From Lentzea albidocapillata (GTDB lineage Bacteria > Actinomycetota > Actinomycetes > Mycobacteriales > Pseudonocardiaceae): 60,890 nucleotides of DNA. The notes beneath the pieces are model-generated. The model made no database searches, had not been told where the DNA came from, and saw nothing but the letters and a program-made list of their open reading frames with translations. Positions 7,978-17,111 of the stretch are shown here, in pieces. The stretch lies in assembly GCF_000719115.1 (NCBI RefSeq), contig NZ_JOEA01000037.1:1-60890 (forward strand), read 5' to 3'. Position 1 is the first letter of the stretch, and every line of letters begins with the position of its first letter. A program made the translations under genes and the position numbers.

Positions 7978-9369
7978 AGCATCGTCGTCAAGGGCCGCGA
8001 GCTGAACTACACCGCCACCACCGGGCGGATCGTGCTCAAGGAAGAAGTGCTCAAGGACGGCGTGTTCGAGGGCCACAAGCCCAAGGCCGAGGTGTTCGTG
8101 ACCACCTACACGCTCGACGGCGCGGACCCGCTGAAGCGGCCCGTGACGTTCGCGTTCAACGGCGGACCGGGTTCCGCGAGCGTGTGGCTGCACATGGGAC
8201 TCCTCGGGCCGCGCCGGGTCCTCAGTGGTGACGTCGGCGACCTCACCGCCCCGCCGTACGGGATCGCGGACAACGAGGAGAGCCTGCTCGCCGAGAGCGA
8301 CCTCGTGTTCATCGACCCGGTGTCGACCGGGTACTCCCGGGCCGCCCAGGGCGAGAGGCCCGGCAGCTACCACGGCTACCAGCCCGACATCGAGTCCATC
8401 GCCGAGATCGTCCGGCTCTGGACCTCGCGCAACGGCCGCTGGATGTCCCCGAAGTTCCTCTGCGGCGAGTCGTACGGCACGCTCCGCGCGGCCGGTCTCG
8501 CCGAGCACCTGCAGAAGAAGTACGGCATGTACCTCAACGGGCTCATGCTGATCTCCTCGGTGCTGGACTTCGCGACGCTGGAGTTCAACGAGGGCCACGA
8601 CCTCGCCTACACGCTCTTCCTGCCGACGTACGCGGCCATCGCCAACTACCACGGCCTGCACGGCGACCGCCCGCTCAAGGAGGTGCTCGCCGAGGCCGAG
8701 GAGTTCGCGGTCCGCGACTACCCCTACGCCCTCGCCCGCGGCAACCGGCTCAGCGATGTCGAGCGCGCCGCGACGATCGAGAAGCTCGCCCGGCTCACCG
8801 GTCTGTCCGAGGAGTACGTGGACGCGGTCGACCTGCGCATCGAGCACATCCGGTTCTTCACCGAACTGCTCCGCCGCGACCGGAAGACGGTCGGCCGCAT
8901 CGACGCCCGCTTCACGGGCTGGGACACCGACTACGGCCGTGAGGGCATCTCCGCGGACCCGTCCATCGACGCGATCCTCGGCCCGTACTCGGCGGTGCTC
9001 AACCACTACCTGCACGCCGAGCTCGGCTACTCCAGCGACCTGCCGTACGAGGTGCTCGCGAGGGTCATCGACCAGTGGTCGTACAAGGAGTTCGAGGGCC
9101 GTCACGTCACAACGGCGGGCAAGCTCTCGGCGGCGATGCGGGCGAACCCGCACCTCAAGGTCCACGTCGCGTTCGGCTGGTACGACGGTGCCACGCCGTA
9201 CTTCGCGGCCGAGCACCTCATCGCGCACCTGCAGATCCCGAAGGAGCTCACGGCGAACATCGAGTCGGCCTACTACCCGGCCGGCCACATGATGTACGTC
9301 CACGAGCCCAGCAGGATCCAGCAGTCCGAGGACCTGGCGGCGTTCGTCCGGAACTCCTCCGGCACGTGA
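7912..9369 (+). CDS. S10 family serine carboxypeptidase-like protein
   Basis: The protein has 485 residues from ATG 7912. The alpha/beta-hydrolase fold of S10 peptidases is visible in the oxyanion segment FNGGPGSASVW (82-92), the nucleophile motif GESYG (185-189, Ser187), and C-terminal Asp and His regions (FGWYDGATPYFAAEHL and YPAGHMMYVHEPS). No signal peptide is seen and the N-terminus is acidic, so the protein is probably cytoplasmic, unlike eukaryotic lysosomal members. Its stop overlaps the next gene (GTGA), making it first in a three-gene operon. Confidence 0.88.
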   Translation: MSEEKTEEKPESPADDLVTTQHSIVVKGRELNYTATTGRIVLKEEVLKDGVFEGHKPKAEVFVTTYTLDGADPLKRPVTFAFNGGPGSASVWLHMGLLGPRRVLSGDVGDLTAPPYGIADNEESLLAESDLVFIDPVSTGYSRAAQGERPGSYHGYQPDIESIAEIVRLWTSRNGRWMSPKFLCGESYGTLRAAGLAEHLQKKYGMYLNGLMLISSVLDFATLEFNEGHDLAYTLFLPTYAAIANYHGLHGDRPLKEVLAEAEEFAVRDYPYALARGNRLSDVERAATIEKLARLTGLSEEYVDAVDLRIEHIRFFTELLRRDRKTVGRIDARFTGWDTDYGREGISADPSIDAILGPYSAVLNHYLHAELGYSSDLPYEVLARVIDQWSYKEFEGRHVTTAGKLSAAMRANPHLKVHVAFGWYDGATPYFAAEHLIAHLQIPKELTANIESAYYPAGHMMYVHEPSRIQQSEDLAAFVRNSSGT

Positions 9370-9794
9370 TCCTCGACCTGTCCGACGGCACCGTCCTGCA
9401 CGAGCTCTGGACGGTGCAACGGCTGGCGTACGCCGTCGAGGCCGAGCTCATCGGCTTCGACGGCATCCCGCCGCTGCACGAGTCGCTCGACGAACTCCGT
9501 GCCTGCGACGAGACCTTCCTCGGGCTCTACGACGAGGAAGGTCTCGCGGGCGCGGTGTCCTATCGGCTCGACGGGTCCACTGTGGACATCTGCCGGCTGG
9601 TCGTGCACCCGCGGGCACACCGCCGCGGCATCGCGTCGAAGTTGCTCGACGCGCTGCCGGACGGGCCGCAGGTCGTCAGCACGGGCACCAGGAACGAGCC
9701 CGCGCTCGCGCTGTACCGCAAGCGCGGTTTCGTCGAGACCGGCACGCGCGAGGTCGGTCCCGGCGTGTCGCTCACCGACCTCGCGAAGCAATGA
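9366..9794 (+). CDS. GNAT family N-acetyltransferase
   Basis: The protein has 142 residues from GTG 9366, which overlaps the peptidase stop. The GNAT core is clear: ICRLVVHPRAHRRGIASKLL holds the R/Q-x-x-G-x-A acetyl-CoA loop, and NEPALALYRKRGFVETGTRE is the usual C-terminal beta-bulge region. The substrate is unknown. Overlap with both neighbours shows co-translation with the S10 protein and the CPT-like kinase. Confidence 0.85.
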   Translation: MILDLSDGTVLHELWTVQRLAYAVEAELIGFDGIPPLHESLDELRACDETFLGLYDEEGLAGAVSYRLDGSTVDICRLVVHPRAHRRGIASKLLDALPDGPQVVSTGTRNEPALALYRKRGFVETGTREVGPGVSLTDLAKQ

Positions 9795-10357
9795 TCATCT
9801 TCCTCAACGGGACGTCCAGCTCCGGCAAGTCGAGCATCGCCGCGGAGCTTCTGCAGGTGCTGGACCCCTCGTACTTCCACATGAGCATCGACGCGTTCAG
9901 CGCGATGTGCGCCGGCGACCGGGTCATGGAGCTCGACGCCCCCGAACTGGCCGCGTTCCTGCGCCGCATGAGGGCGGGCTTCCACCGCGCTGTGGCGGGC
10001 ATGGCGCGGGCCGGCAACGACATCGTGGTCGACCACCTGCTCAGCGAGCCGTGGCGCCTCCAGGACTGCCTGGAGGTGATGGACGGCCTGGACGTCGTGC
10101 TGGTGGGCGTGCAGTGCCCTCCAGACGAGCTGGAGCGGCGCGAACAGGCCAGGGATGACCGGATGCCGGGGCAGGGCGCCGCGCAGCGGCTGAGCGTCCA
10201 CCAGCACGGGCTTTACGACTTCGAGGTCGACACCGGCGTGAACAGCCCGCGGGAGTGCGCGCTCGCGATCAAGGAGTTCGTGAGCCGAGCCCCCACGACG
10301 AGGGCCTTCGACGAGTTGAGGGGCCGCGCCCGCGGGCACGACCCCTCAACCAGCTGA
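9791..10357 (+). CDS. Chloramphenicol phosphotransferase-like (CPT family) P-loop kinase
   Basis: The protein has 188 residues from ATG 9791 (ATGA overlap with the GNAT gene). Walker A GTSSSGKS is at 7-14, and SIDAF (32-36) carries the Asp that in Streptomyces venezuelae CPT serves as catalytic base (here D34). The lid region contains R-rich EQARDDRMPGQG. CPT phosphorylates the primary hydroxyl of chloramphenicol, but most family members have unknown substrates, so a resistance role should not be assumed. It ends 8 bp before the convergent ABC transporter operon. Confidence 0.82.
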   Translation: MIIFLNGTSSSGKSSIAAELLQVLDPSYFHMSIDAFSAMCAGDRVMELDAPELAAFLRRMRAGFHRAVAGMARAGNDIVVDHLLSEPWRLQDCLEVMDGLDVVLVGVQCPPDELERREQARDDRMPGQGAAQRLSVHQHGLYDFEVDTGVNSPRECALAIKEFVSRAPTTRAFDELRGRARGHDPSTS

Positions 10358-10365
10358 AAACCCGA

Positions 10366-11361
10366 TCAGACGACCGCGCGCTCCTCAGCGAAGTGGCACG
10401 CGGCGGGGTGACCGTCGTTGCGCACCACGAGCTCGGGAACCTCGGTCGCGCAGATGTCCTGCGCCTTCCAGCACCGCGTGCGGAACCGGCAGCCCGACGG
10501 CGGGTCGATCGGCGAAGGCACGTCACCCGTCAGGCGGATGACGTCGCGCCGGCCGCGCTGGGTCGGGTCCGGCACCGGCACGGCGGACAGCAGCGCCTGC
10601 GTGTACGGGTGCATCGGGCGCTCGTAGATCTCTTCCTCGGTGCCGATCTCCACGATCTTGCCGAGGTACATCACCGCGACGCGGTCCGACAGGTGGCGGA
10701 CCACCGACAGGTCGTGCGCGATGAAGACGTACGAGAGCCCCATCTCGGACTGCAGGTCGCCCAGCAGGTTCATGACCTGCGCCTGGATCGAGACGTCCAG
10801 AGCGGACACCGGCTCGTCGCACACGATCACCTTGGGCTTCAGCGCGAGCGCGCGGGCGATGCCGATGCGCTGGCGCTGACCGCCGGAGAACTGGTGCGGG
10901 TACCGGTTGATGTGCTCCGGGTTCAGGCCGACGATCTCCAGCAGCTCCTGGACCTTGCGCTGCCGGTCGCCCTTGGGCGCGACCTCGGTGTGGATCTCGT
11001 AGGGCTCACCGACGATGTCGCCGACCGTCATGCGCGGGTTCAGCGACGTGTACGGGTCCTGCAGCACGATCTGGATGTCGCGGCGCAGCTTGCGCAGCTC
11101 CGCGCCCTTCATCGCGAACATGTCGCGGCCCTCGAAGCGCGCCAGGCCCGACGTCGGCGGTTCCAGGCGCATCAGCACCTGGGCCAGCGTGGACTTGCCG
11201 CAACCCGATTCGCCCACGACGCCAAGGGTTTCGCCCTTGTTCAGCGAGAACGAGACGCCGTCGACGGCCTTGACGTGGCCCACGGTGCGCTTGAACAGCA
11301 CGCCGACGCGGACCGGGAAGTGCTTGACGAGGTTCTCGACCTCGAGGATCGGCTCAGCCAC
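10366..11361 (-). CDS. Oligopeptide ABC transporter ATP-binding protein (DppF/OppF type)
   Basis: The protein has 331 residues from GTG 11361, chosen because GGAGGAGGT lies 8 nt upstream and the start overlaps the previous stop by 8 nt. Walker A is GESGCGKST, the signature is [15 protein letters not shown], Walker B is [12 protein letters not shown], and the C-terminal oligopeptide/dipeptide-transporter extension has the cysteine cluster [14 protein letters not shown]. That extension with spaced Cys residues is typical of OppD/F and can bind an Fe-S cluster in some members. It is the last gene of the five-gene peptide importer. Confidence 0.92.
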   Translation of the reverse strand: MAEPILEVENLVKHFPVRVGVLFKRTVGHVKAVDGVSFSLNKGETLGVVGESGCGKSTLAQVLMRLEPPTSGLARFEGRDMFAMKGAELRKLRRDIQIVLQDPYTSLNPRMTVGDIVGEPYEIHTEVAPKGDRQRKVQELLEIVGLNPEHINRYPHQFSGGQRQRIGIARALALKPKVIVCDEPVSALDVSIQAQVMNLLGDLQSEMGLSYVFIAHDLSVVRHLSDRVAVMYLGKIVEIGTEEEIYERPMHPYTQALLSAVPVPDPTQRGRRDVIRLTGDVPSPIDPPSGCRFRTRCWKAQDICATEVPELVVRNDGHPAACHFAEERAVV

Positions 11362-12340
11362 GAGCGACGACCTCCTCCGCGATGTGGCACCGGCTGGTGC
11401 GGCCCATGCCGAGGTTGTGCACAGCAGGCACCTCGGAGGCACACCGGTCGAACACGCGCGGGCAGCGCGGGTTGAACGGGCAGCCGGGCGGGATGTTGGT
11501 CAGCGACGGCGGCAGGCCCTTGATCGTCTTGAGCTCCTGGCCGCGCAGGTCCACGCGGGGCAGGGACTCGAGCAGCGACTCGGTGTACGGGTGCCCCGGC
11601 GCGCGGAACAGCTCGTAGACGTCGGCGTGCTCGACGATGCGGCCCGCGTACATGACCGAGATCCGGTCCGCGACGTCGGCGACGACGCCGAGGTCGTGGG
11701 TGATCAGGATCATGCCCATGTCGCGTTCCTTCTGGATCTCCGCCAGCAGGTCCATGATCTGGGCCTGCACGGTGACGTCCAGCGCGGTCGTGGGCTCGTC
11801 CGCGATCAGCAGCTCCGGGTCGAGCGCCAGCGACATCGCGATCATCGCGCGCTGCCGCATACCGCCGGAGAACTGGTGCGGGTAGTCGGCGACGCGACCC
11901 TTGGCGTTCGGGATCTTCACCTGGTCCAGGAGCTCGATCGCCCGCTTGCGCGCGTCCGCCTTGGACATCCCGCGGCGGACCTTGAGCTGCTCCTCGATCT
12001 GGAACCCGATCGTGAACACGGGGTTCAGCGCCGAAAGAGCGTCCTGGAAGATCATGGCGATGCCCTCGCCACGAACCTGGCGACGCTCTTCCGCCGACTG
12101 GGTCAGCAGGTCCTCACCGCGGAACTTGATCGTGCCGTTGGTGATGAACCCCGGCGGCGTGTCCAGGATGCCCATGATCGTCTGGGCGGTCACGGACTTG
12201 CCGGAACCGGATTCGCCCAGCACGGCAAGGGTTTCGCCCGCCGAGACGTGGTACGAAACGCCGTTGAGCACCTTCGCGACACCGTCGCGGGTGCGGAATT
12301 CCACGTGGAGATCCTCGACCTCCAGCAATGGCTGAGTCAC
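11354..12340 (-). CDS. Oligopeptide ABC transporter ATP-binding protein (DppD/OppD type)
   Basis: This 328-residue ATPase has Walker [10 protein letters not shown], signature [15 protein letters not shown], Walker [13 protein letters not shown] and the C-terminal [14 protein letters not shown] motif of dipeptide/oligopeptide ATPases. It forms a heterodimer with the DppF-type protein encoded downstream. The stop overlaps the next start, and 9 bp separate it from the upstream permease gene. Confidence 0.92.
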   Translation of the reverse strand: MTQPLLEVEDLHVEFRTRDGVAKVLNGVSYHVSAGETLAVLGESGSGKSVTAQTIMGILDTPPGFITNGTIKFRGEDLLTQSAEERRQVRGEGIAMIFQDALSALNPVFTIGFQIEEQLKVRRGMSKADARKRAIELLDQVKIPNAKGRVADYPHQFSGGMRQRAMIAMSLALDPELLIADEPTTALDVTVQAQIMDLLAEIQKERDMGMILITHDLGVVADVADRISVMYAGRIVEHADVYELFRAPGHPYTESLLESLPRVDLRGQELKTIKGLPPSLTNIPPGCPFNPRCPRVFDRCASEVPAVHNLGMGRTSRCHIAEEVVARG

Positions 12341-12349
12341 AGGATTCCC

Positions 12350-13324
12350 CTAACGGGACTTGGGATCGAGGGCGTCGCGCACGGCGTCACCGAGCATGAC
12401 GAAGGCCAGCACGGTGATCGTGACGAAGCCCGCGGGGAACAGCAGCATGTGCGGAGCCGACTGGAAGTAGTCGCGCGACTCGGAGATCATCACGCCCCAC
12501 GACACCACCGGCGGACGCAGGCCGATGCCGAGGAACGCCAGCGTCGCCTCGGCGCCGATGAAGGCACCCAGGGCGATCGTCGCGTACACCAGCACGGGCG
12601 CCACGGTGTTCGGCAGGAGGTGCCGGAACACGATCCGCAGCGGCGAGGCACCGAGACCGCGAGCGGCCTTGACGTAGTCCTGCTGCTTCGCCACGAGCGT
12701 CGCGGAACGCATGATGCGCATGGCCACCGGCCACGACAGCACGGCGATCGAGAGCACCACCTGCGTGATGATCTGGAAGACGCCGGGGTTCTCCGTGGGC
12801 GCGTTGAGCGTCGTCAGGATGACGATCGCACCGAGCACGAACGGGATGCCGGCGAAGATGTCGGCGAACCGCGACAGCAGGCTGTCGATCCACGTCTTCG
12901 CGTAGCCCGCGATGATGCCGACGGTCGACCCGATCAGCACGGTCAGCAACGTCGCGAAGATGCCGACCAGCAGCGACGCGCGAGCGCCGTGCATGGCACG
13001 GGCGTAGACGTCGTAGCCCTGCAGGTCGTAGCCGAACCACGCGTCACCCGAAGGCGACTGCAGTGACTTGTCGAGGTCGGCGGCACGCGGGTCGACCGAC
13101 GTGAACAACGTCGGCCAGATCGCCATCAGCACGATGATCGCGATGATCACCAGCGAGATGATGAACGAGGGCTTGGTGCGGAGCTCGCCCCACGCGTCGC
13201 TCCAGAGGGAGCGGGGCTTGCGCTGCTTCTGCGACGAGTCGTCGACGTGGCTGAGCTGGTCGACACCTGCCGCCGCGGACGCCTCGAGTCCGGTTCCGCC
13301 GGACACGGATCCTGGGTCACTCAT
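12350..13324 (-). CDS. Oligopeptide ABC transporter permease (DppC/OppC type)
   Basis: This 324-residue permease has a hydrophilic N-terminal extension of about 50 residues, an OppC N-terminal membrane helix (FIISLVIIAIIVLMAIWPTL), and five further helices. The EAA loop YVKAARGLGASPLRIVFRHL contacts the ATPases. The start overlaps the stop of the DppB-type permease by 8 nt. Together the two permeases form the channel of the importer. Confidence 0.92.
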   Translation of the reverse strand: MSDPGSVSGGTGLEASAAAGVDQLSHVDDSSQKQRKPRSLWSDAWGELRTKPSFIISLVIIAIIVLMAIWPTLFTSVDPRAADLDKSLQSPSGDAWFGYDLQGYDVYARAMHGARASLLVGIFATLLTVLIGSTVGIIAGYAKTWIDSLLSRFADIFAGIPFVLGAIVILTTLNAPTENPGVFQIITQVVLSIAVLSWPVAMRIMRSATLVAKQQDYVKAARGLGASPLRIVFRHLLPNTVAPVLVYATIALGAFIGAEATLAFLGIGLRPPVVSWGVMISESRDYFQSAPHMLLFPAGFVTITVLAFVMLGDAVRDALDPKSR

Positions 13325-14246
13325 AGCGAATCCTCGGGTCGAGAACGGCGTACAGGAGGTCGACGATCAGGCTCATCAGCAGGTAGACGAGCACCAGCAG
13401 GGTCACGATGCCCGTGACCATGATGCCTTCCTTCTCCTGGATGCCGCGGAAGATCAGACCGCCGATGCCGTTGATGTTGAAGACGCCCTCGGTGACGATC
13501 GCGCCGCCCATGAGGCTGCCGAGGTCGGTGCCGAGGAACGTGATCACCGGGATCAGAGAGTTGCGCAGCAGGTGGATGCCGACGACGCGGCTCTGCGGCT
13601 GGCCCTTCGCGATGGCCGTGCGCACGTAGTCCGCGCGCCGGTTCTCGACGATGCTCGACCGGGTCAGCCGGGCCACGTAGGCCATCGAGAGACTGCCGAG
13701 CACGAAGCCGGGCAGGATCAGCTCGCCGAACGTCGGATCGGAGCTGACCGAGGTGTCCATCAGGTCGAAGCCCTGCGGGCCGAGGTAGAGCCGCAGCACG
13801 AAACCGGTGACGAAGACCGGCAGCGAGATCAGGAACAGGGTCGAGACCAGGACCAGGTTGTCCAGGAAGCCCTGCTTGCGCAGACCGGTGAGGACGCCGG
13901 CGATGATGCCGATGACGGCCTCGATGATCAGCGCGATGATGCCCATCTTGAGCGTGATCGGCCACGAGGTGGCGATCTGCTCACCGACGGAGACGCCGTT
14001 GAAGGTGGTGCCGAAGTCACCGACGAGCAGGTTGCCCAGGTACTTGAAGTACTGGATCACCAGCGGGTCGTTGAGATTGAGCTTTTGGCTCATCTCGGCG
14101 ATGTAGGCCGGATCACACGGCCGCTGGCCGCACTTGCCCGCGAAGGGGTCCTGCGGAATCGCCCAGACCAGGGCATAGATCAGAAAAGTGGTCCCCAGGA
14201 AGACCGGTATCAGCTGCAGCAGACGGCGCAGCACATAGCGACCCAT
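13317..14246 (-). CDS. Oligopeptide ABC transporter permease (DppB/OppB type)
   Basis: The protein has 309 residues from ATG 14246, preferred over an upstream start because AAGGAG lies 8 nt before it. MGRYVLRRLLQLIPVFLGTT is the standard DppB N-terminal helix. The EAA loop is YVRTAIAKGQPQSRVVGIHL. A periplasmic loop with two Cys residues (GKCGQRPC) follows the first helix, as in many actinobacterial homologues. A terminator hairpin separates it from the lipoprotein gene, so the permeases may be made at a lower level than the binding protein. Confidence 0.92.
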   Translation of the reverse strand: MGRYVLRRLLQLIPVFLGTTFLIYALVWAIPQDPFAGKCGQRPCDPAYIAEMSQKLNLNDPLVIQYFKYLGNLLVGDFGTTFNGVSVGEQIATSWPITLKMGIIALIIEAVIGIIAGVLTGLRKQGFLDNLVLVSTLFLISLPVFVTGFVLRLYLGPQGFDLMDTSVSSDPTFGELILPGFVLGSLSMAYVARLTRSSIVENRRADYVRTAIAKGQPQSRVVGIHLLRNSLIPVITFLGTDLGSLMGGAIVTEGVFNINGIGGLIFRGIQEKEGIMVTGIVTLLVLVYLLMSLIVDLLYAVLDPRIRYE

Positions 14247-14294
14247 GAGGTCGGCTCCTTGCGTGGTGGGGGCGCCCAAGGTCCTGACACCGCA

Positions 14295-14334
14295 CCGGCC
14301 CCGCGCCCGTAACGCTTGAGGGACGCGGGGCCGG
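14295..14334 (-). terminator. Hairpin between the binding-protein gene and the permeases
   Basis: Arms 14295-14305 (ccggccccgcg) and 14324-14334 are perfectly complementary over 11 bp with an 18-nt loop. It follows the solute-binding protein gene in transcription order. A partial terminator at this point would give more lipoprotein than channel, a known pattern in ABC importers. Confidence 0.75.
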
Positions 14335-14365
14335 ACGGATCAGTCAGAACTCAGGTGTTCGGCAA

Positions 14366-15991
14366 TCAGGCCTTGACGCGGAACGACTCCAGAGCGCCCT
14401 GACGCTTGAACGACATCTTGGCGGCGAGCAGGTTCTTGGAACGGCCGCCGATGCCCTTCTCGTTCCAGGTCGGCATGGAGGGCAGGTCCTTGGCGATGAT
14501 GTCCTCTGCCTGCTGGTAGATCTTGATCGCCTCCTCCTCGTTGGCCGTCTCGTCGGCCTTCTTCAGGAGCGCGTTGACCTCGGGGTTGTCGTAGTTCGAG
14601 TCGTTCGACGAACCACCGGTGCGGTACAGCGGGTTGAGGAAGTTCTCGATCGACGGGTAGTCGGCCGACCAGTCCGAACGGCTCATGCCGGTCAGCTGCT
14701 TGCCGTCGACGATCTGGCGGAACGCACCGAAGTTGGTGGCACCGACGAACTCGCAGTCGACGCCGAGCGCCTGCTTGATGCTGTTGCACGCCGCCTCGAG
14801 CGGCTCCTTGCGGCCACCGTCCTGGTTGGACTGGATGGTCAGCTTGGTGCCGGTGAAGCCCGACTCCTGGAACAGCTGCTTGGCCTTCTCCGGGTTGTAC
14901 TTGCAGTACTCGCCGCAGGTGTCCGGGCGGTAGCCCTTGATGCCGGGCGACACGAAGCTGGTGGACGGCACGTACGAGCCGGCCAGCACGGTCTTCGTGA
15001 TCTGCTCCCGGTTGATGGCCATCGAGACGGCCTGGCGCAGCTTCAGGTTCTTGAACTCGGGGATGTACTGCGGGAACGCGATCGCGCTCTGGCCGAGCAG
15101 GTTGGCGTTCACGACCGCGTCACCGAGGTCGGCCTTGTACTTCTCGCCGACCTTGGCCGACGGGGGCAGGGCCTCCATGAAGTCCAGCTTGCCCGCGACC
15201 AGGTCCTGGTACGCGGTCTCCTGGGAGGAGTAGATCTTGTAGTCCAAGGTCTTGAAGTGGACCTTGTCCTCGCCCTTGTAGTCGTCGAAGCGCTCCATCT
15301 TGATCAGCGCGTTCGGCGTGCGGGAGACGAACTTCAGCGGGCCGTTGCCGATCGGCTTGGCCTCGGCGGCCTTCGGGTCCGCGAAGAACGAGTCGGCCAT
15401 CGGCGAGAACGGCGTGTAGCCGATCATCGTCGTGAAGACCGAGGTCGGGCCGTTGAGGGTGACCTTGAACTCGTAGTCGCCCACCAGCTCGAGACCGGAC
15501 ATCTTGTCCTTGGCCGGCTTGGCGTTCTCGTCGGACGGGTGGACGTCCTCGAAGCCCGCGATCGGGGAGAAGAACGATGCCGCCTGCTGCGCGTTCGGCG
15601 CGTACGCGGCCCAGTTCCAGGCGTCGACGAAGTTCTTCGCCTTGACCTCGGTGCCGTCGTGGAACTTCCAGCCCTGCTTGAGCTTGATCGTGTAGACCTT
15701 CGCGTCACTGGTCGTGATCGAGTCGGCCATCAAGTTGTAGGGCGCGCCGTCTTCGGTCTTGTAACCGACCAGCCGCGAGAACAGCGAATCGGTGACCTTG
15801 CCACCGCCGGCCTCGGTCGTGTTGGCCGGGAACAAGGTGCTCTTGGGCTCGGTGCCGTAGATGGACACCGTGCCTTCCGGGTTGTCCTTGCCATCGGTGG
15901 CGTTGTTGCTACCGCCACCGCCGCCGCATGCGCTGAGCGTCATGGCGAGCGCGGTGGGAAGTACCACCCACGCAACCCGTGATCGCGACAT
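14366..15991 (-). CDS. Oligopeptide ABC transporter substrate-binding lipoprotein (SBP_bac_5)
   Basis: The protein has 541 residues from ATG 15991, with GGGAG about 7 nt upstream; the open frame extends further but without an RBS. The signal sequence MSRSRVAWVVLPTALAMTLS leads to a lipobox LSAC with Cys22, so the mature protein is lipid-anchored. The SBP_bac_5 core (GWKFHDGTEVKAKNFVDAWN, LRQAVSMAINREQI, YNPEKAKQLFQESGF) is typical of DppA/OppA. It captures peptides for the permeases and ATPases encoded downstream. Confidence 0.92.
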   Translation of the reverse strand: MSRSRVAWVVLPTALAMTLSACGGGGGSNNATDGKDNPEGTVSIYGTEPKSTLFPANTTEAGGGKVTDSLFSRLVGYKTEDGAPYNLMADSITTSDAKVYTIKLKQGWKFHDGTEVKAKNFVDAWNWAAYAPNAQQAASFFSPIAGFEDVHPSDENAKPAKDKMSGLELVGDYEFKVTLNGPTSVFTTMIGYTPFSPMADSFFADPKAAEAKPIGNGPLKFVSRTPNALIKMERFDDYKGEDKVHFKTLDYKIYSSQETAYQDLVAGKLDFMEALPPSAKVGEKYKADLGDAVVNANLLGQSAIAFPQYIPEFKNLKLRQAVSMAINREQITKTVLAGSYVPSTSFVSPGIKGYRPDTCGEYCKYNPEKAKQLFQESGFTGTKLTIQSNQDGGRKEPLEAACNSIKQALGVDCEFVGATNFGAFRQIVDGKQLTGMSRSDWSADYPSIENFLNPLYRTGGSSNDSNYDNPEVNALLKKADETANEEEAIKIYQQAEDIIAKDLPSMPTWNEKGIGGRSKNLLAAKMSFKRQGALESFRVKA

Positions 15992-16169
15992 CAGTCTCTC
16001 CCGCCTTTCCCCGGCGCCGCTCCGCAGATATTGCGTGCGCGCGCCTCCCCGGGAGGTCTCGTCCACCTCCCAAAACGTGAGAGGACGTTAACCGGGGCGT
16101 CCAGCAGTACGCGCACTGAAATCGGTCACAAAGTCGTCACGATCGCCTCAAGCGCACCTTAATTCGGCG

Positions 16170-17111
16170 CTAGACCAGCGAAAACGCGATGCCGTCGAGG
16201 ATGTCGTGCTCGCTGCACACGAGCGTGCGAATTCCCGCGCGATTCTCCAGTTCGTCGGCAATCGCACGCAGTACCACCGCTCCACCGCAGATCACATCCA
16301 CTCGACCGGGGTGCATGGGTCCCAGCGAGGCACGCTCATCATGCGTCATGGAGAGGATACGGTCGGTGATTTCACGAACATTGTCAAGTGTGATGCGGCT
16401 GAGGTGAATATCGTCGCTGTTGTACACCTCCAGCCCTTGGACCAGGGCTGACAATGTCGTAACCGTGCCGGCGACGCCGATCCACGTCTTGGTCTTCTCG
16501 ACCGGGACGACTTCGAATGCCTCTTTGATCGCCGCACGCGCAAACGCTTCCGCCTGTGCGATCTCGTCCGCGGTGGGCGGATCGGACTTGATGAACCGCT
16601 CCGTCAGCCGCACACAGCCGATGTCCATCGACCTCTCGGCCTCCACACCGGAGCCCGTGCCGAGGACGAACTCGGTGCTGCCACCACCCAGATCGGTGAC
16701 GAGGAAGGGTCCCTCGTCCGGGTCGAGGTCGGCCACCGCGCCGAGGTAGGACAGCCTCGCCTCCTCGTCTCCGGTGATCACCTCGGCGGGCGCACCGAGG
16801 ATCTGCTCGGTCATGCCGAAGAACTCGTCGCGGTTGCTCGCGTCACGCGTCGCGCTCGTAGCGACCATCCGTGCGGTCTCCACGCCCTTGCGTTGCATCG
16901 TGCGCGCGTAGTCGAGGAGGGCTTGCCGGGTGCGCTCGATAGCGTCGGGGTGCAGCTGCCCAGTCGCGTCCACGCCCTGACCGAGCCGGACGATCTTCAT
17001 CTCGCGGTGGACGTCCCGCAGCCAGGCCGTGCCGTCGTCGCGCTTGGTCACGTCGGCGATCAGCAGCCGGATCGAGTTGGTTCCGCAGTCGATGGCAGCA
17101 ACGCGCGACAT
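16170..17111 (-). CDS. ppx: Exopolyphosphatase / GppA family phosphatase
   Basis: The protein has 313 residues from ATG 17111, with GAGGAG 6 nt upstream. The sugar kinase/actin/Hsp70 fold is shown by DCGTNSIRLLIADV (8-21), SATRDASNRDEFF, and the phosphate-binding LVTDLGGGSTEFVLG. It degrades polyphosphate or (p)ppGpp. The order eno-ftsB-DUF501-ppx matches M. tuberculosis Rv1023-Rv1026. Oddly, the reading frame is open upstream without any stop and joins the transglycosylase frame. The strong internal RBS and the intervening hairpin argue that ppx is translated on its own. Confidence 0.9.
   Translation of the reverse strand: MSRVAAIDCGTNSIRLLIADVTKRDDGTAWLRDVHREMKIVRLGQGVDATGQLHPDAIERTRQALLDYARTMQRKGVETARMVATSATRDASNRDEFFGMTEQILGAPAEVITGDEEARLSYLGAVADLDPDEGPFLVTDLGGGSTEFVLGTGSGVEAERSMDIGCVRLTERFIKSDPPTADEIAQAEAFARAAIKEAFEVVPVEKTKTWIGVAGTVTTLSALVQGLEVYNSDDIHLSRITLDNVREITDRILSMTHDERASLGPMHPGRVDVICGGAVVLRAIADELENRAGIRTLVCSEHDILDGIAFSLV

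Noticed and set aside
7978..9303. Long upstream extension of the uracil-DNA glycosylase frame
   Set aside because: It is antisense to the S10 peptidase gene and shows no homology-like sequence; only the part from about 7905 downward is glycosylase.
9791..10357. Chloramphenicol resistance gene
   Set aside because: The CPT-like fold alone does not show the substrate; it sits in an operon with a peptidase and a GNAT enzyme, not in a resistance context.
11015..13066. 683-codon open frame antisense to the peptide ABC transporter genes
   Set aside because: It crosses three well-defined genes on the other strand and has no recognisable domain.
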